DNA of 7,493 nt. Source: Anaerotignum sp. GTDB taxonomy: Bacteria; Bacillota; Clostridia; Lachnospirales; Anaerotignaceae. A program made the translations under genes and the position numbers. Below the pieces are notes generated by a model, which was not told the DNA's origin, searched no databases, and saw only the letters and a program-made list of their open reading frames with translations. The stretch lies in assembly GCA_020024395.1 (NCBI GenBank), contig JAHHTV010000071.1, forward strand, positions 1 through 7,493, written 5' to 3'. Of the stretch, positions 1 through 6,505 are shown in pieces. Position 1 is the first letter of the stretch. Each line of letters begins with the position of its first letter.

Positions 1-10
1 CTGTTTGTTG

Positions 11-754
11 TCAAAAATCATAGTTTTTTTCTTGATTTTTCAAAAACTGTTTTTCTTTTTCTGTTAAGTCTGCATTTTCCAGCAAATCAGGGCGTTTTTT
101 TGCTGTTCGCAAAATACTTTGCTCTCTACGCCATTTTGCAATATTGGCATGATGTCCACTTAATAATATATCTGGTACAGCTTTTCCATGGAACACAGGC
201 GGTCTTGTATATTGTGGATATTCCAACAAACCATCAGAAAAACTTTCATCTGCAAAAGACTCTGCTTTTCCCAGCACATCAGGTACCAAACGAGAAACTG
301 CATCAATGATAGTAATTGCTGCCAACTCACCGCCTGTCAGCACAAAATCTCCCAAAGAAATTTCATCTGTCACAATTTCCTCAATAATGCGTTCATCAAC
401 GCCCTCATAATGCCCACACAAAAACACCAAATTTTCTTCTTTTGCCAATATTTCTGCCATTTTTTGTGTAAATGGCTTTCCTTGTGGTGTCATATAAATA
501 ACTTTTGCCCCTTTTGCATGTTCTGCAATGCTTTGGTATGCATCATAAATGGGTTGTGCCTGCATCACCATGCCTGCACCACCCCCATAAGGGTAATCAT
601 CCACATGTTTTTGTTTATTTTTTGTAAAATCTCGTATATTGATTGCCTGCACGCCAATCAAACCTTTTTGTTGTGCTTTGCCCAGTATGCTATGAGAAAG
701 TGTTTGTGTAATCATTTCTGGAAACAGTGTCAACACAAAAAATTGTTTCATCAT
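11..754 (-). CDS. trmD: tRNA (guanine-N1)-methyltransferase TrmD
   Basis: TrmD transfers a methyl group from S-adenosylmethionine to N1 of G37, next to the anticodon of tRNAs reading CUN, CCN and CGG, which prevents +1 frameshifting; it acts as a cytoplasmic dimer. The 247-residue product is full length for the family. Visible motifs are VLTLFPEM (7-14), [11 protein letters not shown] (52-62), [10 protein letters not shown] (113-122) and the SAM-binding trefoil-knot segment [11 protein letters not shown] (133-143). The C-terminal half has EYPQYTRPP (178-186) and [13 protein letters not shown] (197-209). R155 matches the conserved catalytic-region arginine. The residue just before SF, where the catalytic aspartate usually sits, is E170, although D169 is adjacent. 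The first ATG overlaps the rimM stop codon (ATGA), implying translational coupling. A second ATG follows immediately, and a GGAAGG site lies 6 or 9 bases upstream of the two, so the exact start is unsettled by one codon. Confidence 0.98.
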   Translation of the reverse strand: MMKQFFVLTLFPEMITQTLSHSILGKAQQKGLIGVQAINIRDFTKNKQKHVDDYPYGGGAGMVMQAQPIYDAYQSIAEHAKGAKVIYMTPQGKPFTQKMAEILAKEENLVFLCGHYEGVDERIIEEIVTDEISLGDFVLTGGELAAITIIDAVSRLVPDVLGKAESFADESFSDGLLEYPQYTRPPVFHGKAVPDILLSGHHANIAKWRREQSILRTAKKRPDLLENADLTEKEKQFLKNQEKNYDF

Positions 755-1260
755 CTCAGCCCTTCCAACAAATGCACAGTCATCACACGTTTTTCCAAAT
801 CAATATTTTTGATACAATCTTTTATGGCAGGCAAAAGCAATTCTTTTTCATTTGCATTTTTACGCACCACATACACATCATTTGCCCCTGTTTCAAAAAT
901 CTGTGTCAATTCGCCCAACACCTCACCATTTTCTGTCACCACTTGCAAACCATACAAATCACGATTATAATATTCATCTTCTTCCAAAGGAATTGCCTGT
1001 GCATCTGGAATGAGAATACGACCATTTTTATACAATTCTGCAACGTTAATATCTGTAATTTCTTTCACAGTCAACAACACAAACTGTTTATGATATGCCA
1101 CTTTTTGAATGTGAAATATTTCTTGTTTTCCTCTGATTTCCACAGTAATTTCTTTCAATTTTTCAAAACGTGTAGGGTCTTGTGTTGTCGGAAATACTCG
1201 CATGGTTCCTTTGATACCATGTGTCCCTGTAATTTTACCAATTTCAAAATATTGTTCCAT
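751..1260 (-). CDS. rimM: Ribosome maturation factor RimM
   Basis: RimM binds ribosomal protein S19 and helps mature the head of the 30S subunit, including 16S rRNA processing. The 169-residue product has the N-terminal RimM beta-barrel, with the signature [11 protein letters not shown] at 8-18. A C-terminal PRC-barrel runs from about 95 to 167, containing [15 protein letters not shown] and ANDVYVV. The length is normal for the family. An in-frame ATG 33 bases further upstream (1293) would add 11 basic residues, but only the ATG at 1260 has a well-placed ribosome binding site, so I chose it. The gene is separated from khpA by 93 bases containing a GC-rich hairpin, and its stop overlaps the trmD start. 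In B. subtilis ylqD sits between khpA and rimM; it is missing here. Confidence 0.96.
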   Translation of the reverse strand: MEQYFEIGKITGTHGIKGTMRVFPTTQDPTRFEKLKEITVEIRGKQEIFHIQKVAYHKQFVLLTVKEITDINVAELYKNGRILIPDAQAIPLEEDEYYNRDLYGLQVVTENGEVLGELTQIFETGANDVYVVRKNANEKELLLPAIKDCIKNIDLEKRVMTVHLLEGLR

Positions 1261-1268
1261 ATTTCGCA

Positions 1269-1274
1269 CCTTCC
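1269..1274 (-). promoter_or_regulatory. Ribosome binding site that sets the rimM start
   Basis: GGAAGG on the minus strand lies 8 bases upstream of the ATG at 1260, the optimal distance for initiation. It lies downstream of the competing ATG at 1293 and so cannot serve it. This supports the 169-residue rimM product over a 180-residue form. Confidence 0.75.
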
Positions 1275-1284
1275 TTATTTTCCG

Positions 1285-1318
1285 TATAAACAAAATAAGC
1301 AGGGTGCAAGCACCCTGC
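1285..1318 (-). terminator. Hairpin with U-rich tail between khpA and rimM
   Basis: On the minus strand GCAGGGTGC and its exact complement GCACCCTGC (1310-1318 and 1299-1307) are separated by only two bases. A realistic fold is an 8-bp stem with a 4-base loop. The stem is very GC-rich for this AT-rich window. It is followed by TTATTTTGTTTATA, which is U-rich but interrupted. This looks like an intrinsic terminator, probably leaky because rimM and trmD continue in the same direction and I see no convincing promoter in the gap. It could instead be an RNA-processing or stability element that sets rimM-trmD expression below that of the upstream genes. Confidence 0.6.
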
Positions 1319-1353
1319 CGTATACAGTCTTTCCAACCGCAAAACGGTTTTGC

Positions 1354-1584
1354 TTACTGTATGATTTCTACAATAATCTTTTTATCTTCGTGGACAGCCG
1401 CCGCTTTTACCACAGTACGAATTGCTTTTGCAATTCTGCCCTGTTTGCCGATGACTTTCCCCATATCCTCGGGTGCTACTTTCAATTCCAAAATACTGGC
1501 TTTGTCGCCTTCTTTTTCAAAAACTTGCACCTTTTCTGGGTATTCCACAAGATTTTTTGCAATTACTTCCAGTAATTCTTTCAT
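1354..1584 (-). CDS. khpA: KH-domain RNA-binding protein KhpA (YlqC)
   Basis: The 76-residue product is a single type II KH domain, the standard size for KhpA/YlqC. The RNA-gripping GxxG loop is G46-K47-Q48-G49 inside VIGKQGRIAKAIRT, followed by the helix of the KH fold and a C-terminal strand KKIIVEII. In Firmicutes KhpA pairs with KhpB (Jag) and binds many RNAs; in Streptococcus pneumoniae the pair affects cell elongation and division. KhpB is not in this window. The gene starts 21 bases after rpsP, with GGGAG 8 bases before the ATG. That position next to ribosomal and SRP genes is conserved in Firmicutes. The TAA stop abuts a weak 5-bp hairpin (1335-1349) that precedes the stronger one upstream of rimM. 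Confidence 0.95.
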   Translation of the reverse strand: MKELLEVIAKNLVEYPEKVQVFEKEGDKASILELKVAPEDMGKVIGKQGRIAKAIRTVVKAAAVHEDKKIIVEIIQ

Positions 1585-1605
1585 CGCATTTGCTCCCGTT
1601 CGGAA

Positions 1606-1854
1606 TTATTCGCCGATTACGCCTGCTTTTTTCAACAAAGCTCTTGCTGTATCGGAAGGTTGTGCACCATTTGCCAACCATTTGTTTGCTGCTTCTGCAT
1701 CAACTTTCAATACAACAGGTTCTTTTGTAGGGTCATAGTAACCGATTTCATCAATAGATTTACCGTTTCTAGAAGTTCTGGAATCTGCCACAACAATTCT
1801 ATAGAAAGGAGCTTTTTTCGCACCCAGTCTTTTCAATCTAATTCTTACTGCCAT
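1606..1854 (-). CDS. rpsP: 30S ribosomal protein S16
   Basis: The 82-residue product matches bacterial S16 along its whole length. It has the N-terminal [20 protein letters not shown], then [20 protein letters not shown] and YDPTKEP, and an alpha-helical end with the [20 protein letters not shown] region. S16 binds 16S rRNA early in 30S assembly and stabilises the 5' and central domains. A strong AGGAGGTGA sequence sits upstream, with AGGAGG 9 bases from the ATG, as expected for a highly expressed gene. It lies 40 bases after ffh and 21 before khpA. I see no separate promoter or terminator in either gap, so it is probably carried on the ylxM-ffh transcript. An ATG five bases upstream in another frame opens only a four-codon frame. 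Confidence 0.98.
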   Translation of the reverse strand: MAVRIRLKRLGAKKAPFYRIVVADSRTSRNGKSIDEIGYYDPTKEPVVLKVDAEAANKWLANGAQPSDTARALLKKAGVIGE

Positions 1855-1894
1855 TTCATTTCACCTCCTAAAAAATTATGTTTCATTTCAAAGT

Positions 1895-3235
1895 TTATCG
1901 GAAAAAAGGAAATTTTCCCTTTTTGCCCTTCTGCATATTTGTCATCTGCTTCATCATTTTTTTCATTTCTTCAAATTGTTTGAGCAGACGATTGACTTCG
2001 GCAATACTTCTGCCAGAGCCATTGGCAATTCTTTTTTTTCTAGGGCCATTTAATATAGAAGGATTTTCTCTTTCTTCTTTGGTCATAGATTGAATAATTG
2101 CCTCTGTTTTTGCCATTTCTTTTGATGGGTCAACGCCTTGCAGTGCCTCATCTAAATTAAATTTATTCATACCTGGTATCATACCCATCAAATCTTTCAG
2201 CGGACCCATTTTTTTAATCTGCTGCATTTGAGAAAGGAAATCCTCCAGCGTGAATTCATTAGAAAGCATTTTTTTCTGCATTTCTTTGGCTTCTTCTTCA
2301 TCGATATTTTGCTGTACTTTGTCAATCAATGTCAGCACATCGCCCATACCCAATATACGGGAAGCCATACGGTCTGGGTAAAATGGCTCTAAATCCTCCA
2401 TTTTTTCACCCATACCAATATATTTGATTGGTTTATTTGTCACACTTCTGACAGAAAGAGCTGCACCGCCTCTGGCGTCACCGTCCAATTTTGTCATAAT
2501 GATACCATCTACACCCAGCTGTCCATCAAAACTTTCTGCAACCGTTACCGCATCTTGCCCAGTCATTGCATCCACCACAAGCAATATTTCTTGTGGTTTT
2601 ACTGTTGTTTTGATATCTTGCAATTCCTGCATCAATTCTTCATTGATATGCAAACGCCCTGCCGTATCAATCAGTATGACATCATGGCGGTGTTCTTCTG
2701 CATATTCCAATGCTTTTTTGGAAATTTCTACAGGGCTGACTTTGTCGCCCATTTCAAATACAGGGATATTATAATTTTTTCCAACCACTTGTAATTGTTT
2801 GATTGCCGCAGGACGATACACGTCACAAGCAACCAAAAGTGGATTTCTGCCTTGTTTTCTCAGTTGTCCAGCAAGTTTTCCTGTGCTGGTTGTTTTACCA
2901 GCCCCTTGCAAACCCACCATCATATATACAGTTGGTGGACGTTTTGCAAATGTCAACTGACTTTGTGTTGTACCCATCAAAGAGATGAGTTCTTCATTTA
3001 CAATTTTAATTACTTGCTGTGCAGGGTTCAATCCGTCCAAAACTTCTGTACCCACCGCACGTTCTGTCACTGTTTTGATAAAATCTTTTACAATTTTGAA
3101 GTTCACATCTGCTTCCAGCAATGCAATTTTGACTTCACGCATGGCGGTTTTCACATCAGCTTCTGTCAGTTTGCCTTTGCCTCTGAGTTGTTTGAACACA
3201 TCTTGCAATTTATTAGAAAGATTTTCAAATGCCAT
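1895..3235 (-). CDS. ffh: Signal recognition particle protein Ffh (SRP54)
   Basis: Ffh is the GTPase of the bacterial SRP. It binds hydrophobic signal sequences on nascent chains and, with SRP RNA and the receptor FtsY, delivers ribosomes to the Sec translocon. The 446-residue product has all domains: N domain about 1-90, GTPase G domain about 100-295, and M domain about 300-446. GTPase motifs are GLQGAGKTT (108-116), DVYRPAA (138-144), DTAGR (190-194), TKLDGDARGG (248-257) and GMGEKMEDLEPF (274-285). The M domain is methionine-rich, has a KKMGPLKDLMGMIPGM finger-loop region, and carries the RNA-binding NGSGRSIAEVNRLLKQF (405-421). The tail is short and basic (GKKGKF). The gene starts 15 bases after ylxM with an AAGGAGG site. 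FtsY and the SRP RNA gene are not in this window. Confidence 0.98.
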   Translation of the reverse strand: MAFENLSNKLQDVFKQLRGKGKLTEADVKTAMREVKIALLEADVNFKIVKDFIKTVTERAVGTEVLDGLNPAQQVIKIVNEELISLMGTTQSQLTFAKRPPTVYMMVGLQGAGKTTSTGKLAGQLRKQGRNPLLVACDVYRPAAIKQLQVVGKNYNIPVFEMGDKVSPVEISKKALEYAEEHRHDVILIDTAGRLHINEELMQELQDIKTTVKPQEILLVVDAMTGQDAVTVAESFDGQLGVDGIIMTKLDGDARGGAALSVRSVTNKPIKYIGMGEKMEDLEPFYPDRMASRILGMGDVLTLIDKVQQNIDEEEAKEMQKKMLSNEFTLEDFLSQMQQIKKMGPLKDLMGMIPGMNKFNLDEALQGVDPSKEMAKTEAIIQSMTKEERENPSILNGPRKKRIANGSGRSIAEVNRLLKQFEEMKKMMKQMTNMQKGKKGKFPFFR

Positions 3236-3250
3236 AAGACCGCCCTCCTT

Positions 3251-3601
3251 TTAAGATAAAATCGCTTGTGCAATTTGTTTCATATCTTCCATTTGTTTTT
3301 TTCTTTGTGGAGTCAGACTGTCTGTTTCCATATCTTCCATGATTTCTCGCATTTTTTGTACTGCTTTTTTCTGTTCTTGGAACCGTTTGACAAGCCCAAG
3401 CTTTTCTTCATATCCCCAAAGGATCTTTTCTGTACGTTTGAGCATGTCACGCACCGCCTGTCTGCTGATAGACAATTCTATTCCAATTTCAGAAAGAGAA
3501 AGGTCATATTGATAATGCAGTTCAAACGCCTGCTTTTGTTTTTCTGTCAACAATTCACCATAAAAATCATAAAGCAATGTCAGATGTAAAATCTCGTCCA
3601 T
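3251..3601 (-). CDS. ylxM: YlxM family helix-turn-helix protein (UPF0122)
   Basis: The 116-residue product matches the YlxM/UPF0122 family, found immediately upstream of ffh in many Firmicutes. Residues 18-61 form a sigma-70 region 4-like helix-turn-helix: LTEKQKQAFELHY, then LSLSEIGIELSISRQAVRDMLKR. The C-terminal half is highly charged and predicted helical. In streptococci YlxM has been linked to the SRP pathway, interacting with SRP components; whether it also binds DNA is not settled. Here it opens the operon. The ATG at 3601 has AGGAGG 8 bases upstream. The nearby promoter is flanked by two matching palindromes, so autoregulation by YlxM is possible, but this is inference. Confidence 0.95.
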   Translation of the reverse strand: MDEILHLTLLYDFYGELLTEKQKQAFELHYQYDLSLSEIGIELSISRQAVRDMLKRTEKILWGYEEKLGLVKRFQEQKKAVQKMREIMEDMETDSLTPQRKKQMEDMKQIAQAILS

Positions 3602-3614
3602 GGTCTTTTCCTCC

Positions 3615-3636
3615 TGTAAAGTAAAATCACTTTACA
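3615..3636 (-). promoter_or_regulatory. Perfect 22-bp palindrome in the ylxM leader
   Basis: TGTAAAGT and ACTTTACA are exact inverted repeats separated by six bases. The site lies between the predicted transcription start (about 3642) and the ylxM start codon. Its last base is the first base of the AGGAGG ribosome binding site. A second copy with one mismatch covers the -35 hexamer (3672-3693), which suggests a DNA operator. The same sequence in RNA would form an 8-bp, 6-base-loop hairpin at the extreme 5' end of the transcript, next to the Shine-Dalgarno site. There is no following U-run, so it is not a terminator. I do not recognise the motif as a known regulator's box. Confidence 0.7.
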
Positions 3637-3648
3637 ATCACCTGTGTT

Positions 3649-3677
3649 ATTGTATCCGAAAAAAACAAATCTGTCAA
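3649..3677 (-). promoter_or_regulatory. Sigma-A-type promoter of the ylxM operon
   Basis: On the minus strand TTGACA (3677-3672) and TACAAT (3654-3649) are separated by exactly 17 bases, close to the vegetative consensus. The predicted start is near 3642, giving a leader of about 40 bases before the ylxM ATG. It sits downstream of the clpB terminator, so ylxM-ffh-rpsP-khpA-rimM-trmD should form its own transcription unit. The -35 box forms the end of the upstream palindrome. Confidence 0.8.
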
Positions 3678-3693
3678 GTATTTTTACTTTACA
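3672..3693 (-). promoter_or_regulatory. Upstream copy of the palindrome, overlapping the -35 box
   Basis: TGTAAAGT-N6-ACTTGACA matches the leader palindrome (3615-3636) with one changed base in the second half-site. The changed base makes the half-site end in TTGACA, the exact -35 hexamer. The centres of the two copies are 57 bp apart. A protein bound here would block RNA polymerase; the regulator is unknown. Confidence 0.65.
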
Positions 3694-3727
3694 CTTTTTG
3701 TTTTTTTGTCAAAACATACCCTTGCAT

Positions 3728-3757
3728 ACAAAAAGCCAAAGCATATTAGCTTTGGCT
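3728..3757 (-). terminator. Intrinsic terminator after clpB
   Basis: AGCCAAAGC and GCTTTGGCT form a perfect 9-bp stem with a six-base loop (3734-3757), starting 14 bases after the clpB stop. On the minus strand the stem runs into TTTTTGTAT. The U-tract is short, but stem quality and position between clpB and the ylxM promoter support a terminator. Confidence 0.82.
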
Positions 3758-3771
3758 CTTAGTATTACGCT

Positions 3772-6360
3772 TTATTTTTGTTGTATAAAATATTGTCCAT
3801 TTTCCACATCTACCACAAGTGTACTGCCTGCTTCTATATCACCTGCAATGATATTTCTTGCCAGCAATGTTTCCACATCTCTTTGTACCAAACGTTTCAA
3901 TGGTCTTGCACCAAATGCGGGGTCATATCCCATATCCACAATATATTCTTTTGCACGTTGTGTCAATTCACATTTTAATTGTTTGTCTGCTAATCTGTGA
4001 TTCAAATCTTGCAATATCAAATCAATGATATGTGTAATATTTTCTTTTGTCAGTGGTTTATAGAATACAATTTCATCCAATCTGTTCAAAAATTCTGGAC
4101 GGAAAGAACGATGTAATATTTCTTCCACCTGTGTTTTTGCTTCTTGTGTAATTTCGCCATTTTGGTCAATGCCATCTAATAAATAAGAAGAACCCAAATT
4201 ACTTGTCAGTATAATCACTGTATTTTTGAAATCCACAGTTCTGCCCTGTGAATCTGTAATACGTCCATCGTCCAAAACCTGCAACAAAATATTAAATACA
4301 TCTGGGTGTGCTTTTTCCACTTCATCAAATAATATCACAGAATATGGTTTTCTTCTAACTGCTTCTGTCAGTTGTCCCCCTTCTTCATATCCGACATATC
4401 CCGGAGGTGCTCCAATCAATCTGGACACGCTGAATTTTTCCATATATTCTGTCATGTCAATACGCACCATATTTTTTTCATCATCAAACAAACATTCTGC
4501 CAATGTTTTGGCAAGTTCTGTTTTCCCCACACCCGTAGGCCCCAAGAACAAAAATGAACCAATGGGTCTGTTCGGGCTTTGTATGCCTGCACGGCTTCTC
4601 AATATTGCTTCTGCCACTTTTTGTACAGCTTCTTCTTGCCCAACCACTCTTTTATGCAAAATATCTTCCAAATGTAACAGTTTTTCTCTTTCGCCCTCCA
4701 TCAATTTTGAAACTGGAATACCCGTCCAACGTTCAATGATACGAGCGATTTCTTCTTCTGTCACTTTGTCACGCAACAATGTATTGGTTGTACCTTTTGT
4801 TTCTGCCTCTTTTTCTTTTTCTTCCAATTCTTTTTGTAATTGTGGCAATTTTCCATATTTCAGCTCTGCCGCTTTGTTCAAATCATATTGGCGTTCTGCT
4901 GCTTCAATTTCTGCATTGACATCTTCAATTTCTTCTCTCAATTTTTGTACAATACCAATGGCATCTTTTTCATTTTCCCATTTTGCTTTCAGTGTCGCAA
5001 ATGTATTTCGCATTTCTGCCAATTCTTTTTGAATTTCTGCCAAATGTTCTTTTGATAACTTATCATCTTCTTTTTTCAAAGCTGCTTCTTCGATTTCATG
5101 CTGTATAATTTTTCTTTGAATAACATCCAATTCTGTTGGCATAGAATCCATTTCTGTTCTTATCATTGCACACGCTTCATCCACCAAGTCAATCGCTTTA
5201 TCTGGCAAAAAACGGTCAGATATATACCGATTGGAAAGTGTTGCTGCTGCAATAATCGCTTGGTCTTGTATTTTTACACCATGATACACTTCATACCGTT
5301 CCTTCAAACCACGCAATATCGCAATGGTATCTTCCACAGTTGGTTCATTTACAAGCACAGGCTGGAAACGACGTTCCAAAGCAGGGTCTTTTTCAATATA
5401 TTGTTTATATTCGTTCAATGTTGTTGCACCAATACAATGCAATTCCCCTCTTGCAAGCATCGGTTTCAACAAATTGCCTGCATCCATCGCACCATCTGTT
5501 TTGCCTGCTCCTACAATGGTATGCAATTCATCAATAAACAATATAATTTTGCCTTCGCTTTTTTTGACTTCATTCAATACCGCTTTCAGTCTTTCTTCAA
5601 ATTCCCCTCTGAATTTTGCCCCAGCAATCAAAGCCCCCATATCCAATGAAAATATCGTTTTATCTTTCAAACTGTCAGGCACATCTGCTTTGACAATTCT
5701 TTGTGCCAAACCTTCTGCAATTGCAGTTTTACCAACACCAGGCTCACCAATTAAAACGGGGTTATTTTTTGTTTTTCTGGACAATATCCGAATCACATTT
5801 CTAATTTCATCATCACGACCTATCACAGGGTCAAGTTTTTTACTTCTTGCTTTTTCCACCAAGTCTGTGCCATATTTTTTCAATGCATCATACGTTGCTT
5901 CTGGCTCATCACTTGTGACACGTGTATTGCCACGTACGGTTGCCAACACTTTCATAAAAGCCTCTTTTTGTATTGCAAACTGTTTGAAAATTTCTTTCAC
6001 AACGCTATTTGGGCTATTGAGCATTGCCAAAAAAATATGTTCCACAGAAACATATTCATCTTTCATATTATCGGCTGTCTTTTCTGCGGCAATCAATACT
6101 TTTTCCAAATCCGATGCCACATATGTTTGCCCACCTGTCACTCTCGGCAATTTTTTCACTGCTTGGTCTGTTTCTTGCAGTACATCATTTGTACTTATGT
6201 CCATTCTTTGCAACAACTGTGGTATCAAACCATCTTCTTGTGTCAAAAGAGCCATCAATATATGTTGCTGTTCTATTTGCGGGTTACCATATTCCACCGC
6301 CATAGATTGGGCATTTTGAATGGCGTCCAATGATTTTTTGGTAAATTTTTGTAAGTTCAT
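3772..6360 (-). CDS. clpB: ATP-dependent disaggregase ClpB
   Basis: ClpB is a hexameric AAA+ chaperone that, with DnaK-DnaJ-GrpE, threads aggregated proteins through its pore. The 862-residue product is full length: Clp N-domain about 1-145, first AAA+ about 155-400, coiled-coil middle domain about 405-525, and second AAA+ with C-domain about 530-862. Motifs include Walker A GEPGVGKT (205-212), Walker B IDE (276-278), candidate arginine fingers R330/R331, second Walker A GPTGVGKT (607-614), Walker B LFDE (677-680), sensor 1 N721 and sensor 2 GARPLKR (817-823). Pore loops are KFRG (249-252), with Phe where Tyr is common, and GYVGY (654-658). The long middle domain separates it from ClpC and ClpA. 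I chose the ATG at 6360 because AAAGGTGG lies 7 bases upstream of it, but only 1 base from an in-frame ATG at 6366. CIRCE and a consensus promoter precede it, and a terminator follows. B. subtilis lacks clpB. Confidence 0.98.
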   Translation of the reverse strand: MNLQKFTKKSLDAIQNAQSMAVEYGNPQIEQQHILMALLTQEDGLIPQLLQRMDISTNDVLQETDQAVKKLPRVTGGQTYVASDLEKVLIAAEKTADNMKDEYVSVEHIFLAMLNSPNSVVKEIFKQFAIQKEAFMKVLATVRGNTRVTSDEPEATYDALKKYGTDLVEKARSKKLDPVIGRDDEIRNVIRILSRKTKNNPVLIGEPGVGKTAIAEGLAQRIVKADVPDSLKDKTIFSLDMGALIAGAKFRGEFEERLKAVLNEVKKSEGKIILFIDELHTIVGAGKTDGAMDAGNLLKPMLARGELHCIGATTLNEYKQYIEKDPALERRFQPVLVNEPTVEDTIAILRGLKERYEVYHGVKIQDQAIIAAATLSNRYISDRFLPDKAIDLVDEACAMIRTEMDSMPTELDVIQRKIIQHEIEEAALKKEDDKLSKEHLAEIQKELAEMRNTFATLKAKWENEKDAIGIVQKLREEIEDVNAEIEAAERQYDLNKAAELKYGKLPQLQKELEEKEKEAETKGTTNTLLRDKVTEEEIARIIERWTGIPVSKLMEGEREKLLHLEDILHKRVVGQEEAVQKVAEAILRSRAGIQSPNRPIGSFLFLGPTGVGKTELAKTLAECLFDDEKNMVRIDMTEYMEKFSVSRLIGAPPGYVGYEEGGQLTEAVRRKPYSVILFDEVEKAHPDVFNILLQVLDDGRITDSQGRTVDFKNTVIILTSNLGSSYLLDGIDQNGEITQEAKTQVEEILHRSFRPEFLNRLDEIVFYKPLTKENITHIIDLILQDLNHRLADKQLKCELTQRAKEYIVDMGYDPAFGARPLKRLVQRDVETLLARNIIAGDIEAGSTLVVDVENGQYFIQQK

Positions 6361-6367
6361 AACCATT

Positions 6368-6375
6368 CCACCTTT
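6368..6375 (-). promoter_or_regulatory. Ribosome binding site that sets the clpB start
   Basis: AAAGGTGG on the minus strand is 7 bases from the ATG at 6360 and only 1 base from the upstream in-frame ATG at 6366. The spacing favours the internal start, giving a product that begins MNLQKF, as is usual for ClpB. Confidence 0.8.
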
Positions 6376-6425
6376 CTACGAACGTTATTTTTATATTTGG
6401 TTTCTGAATTTCTTACCATGATTGT

Positions 6426-6454
6426 ATTATACTCTGTTAGCACTCACTTGTAAA
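6426..6454 (-). promoter_or_regulatory. Sigma-A-type promoter of clpB
   Basis: On the minus strand TTTACA (6454-6449) and the perfect -10 TATAAT (6431-6426) are 17 bases apart. Transcription should begin near 6419, leaving a leader of about 60 bases. The -35 box falls mostly in the spacer of the CIRCE palindrome and one CIRCE arm fills part of the promoter spacer, so HrcA binding would exclude RNA polymerase. Confidence 0.85.
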
Positions 6455-6463
6455 GAGTGCTAA
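6437..6463 (-). promoter_or_regulatory. CIRCE operator (HrcA binding site)
   Basis: TTAGCACTC-N9-GAGTGCTAA is a perfect match to the CIRCE consensus, with both 9-base arms and the 9-base spacer intact. CIRCE is bound by the heat-shock repressor HrcA, which is active while GroEL is free. Here it overlaps the clpB promoter, so clpB should be induced by heat or protein damage. I found no tandem GGTCAAA repeat typical of CtsR, the other common Firmicute clp repressor. Confidence 0.96.
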
Positions 6464-6468
6464 CAATA

Positions 6469-6505
6469 TTTTTTTCACAAATTTTTTTCTATTTTTTTGA
6501 AAAAA
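6469..6505 (-). promoter_or_regulatory. Phased A-tracts upstream of the clpB promoter
   Basis: On the minus strand there are three separate runs of seven A (6498-6492, 6488-6482, 6475-6469), preceded by a run of six T (6505-6500). The A-runs are centred about 10 and 13 bp apart, near one helical turn, which is the arrangement that bends DNA. They begin 15 bp upstream of the -35 box, where an AT-rich UP element could contact the RNA polymerase alpha subunit. A role in promoter strength is inferred. The same tract is all that follows spoVAB; it has no GC stem. Confidence 0.45.

Noticed and set aside
1335..1349. Second small inverted repeat (AACCG-N5-CGGTT) just after khpA
   Set aside because: The stem is only 5 bp with no U-run after it. 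It is too weak to call a terminator on its own and is mentioned only as context for khpA.
1261..1353. Separate promoter for rimM-trmD
   Set aside because: Candidate -35/-10 pairs (for example TTGCAC with TATACG) have poor hexamers and 15-base spacing, and overlap the hairpin.
1581..1589. ATGCGATGA, a two-codon frame overlapping the khpA start
   Set aside because: Spacing to GGGAG is only 3 bases versus 8 for the khpA ATG. Such short frames arise easily by chance.
1845..1859. A four-codon frame starting five bases upstream of the rpsP ATG
   Set aside because: Its ATG is only 4 bases from the Shine-Dalgarno site, while the rpsP ATG has a better 9-base spacing. Nothing suggests a regulatory leader peptide.
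5324..6319. A 331-codon plus-strand open frame, and other long plus-strand frames (188-970, 727-1575, 4226-5032)
   Set aside because: Each lies antisense to a firmly identified gene (clpB, trmD, rimM, khpA). Their products have the Ser-, Cys-, Phe- and His-rich composition expected of a reverse complement, match no family I know and lack good ribosome binding sites.
6376..6425. Possible CtsR operator between the clpB promoter and start codon
   Set aside because: I looked for tandem GGTCAAA heptads and found only isolated partial matches such as GGTAAGA.
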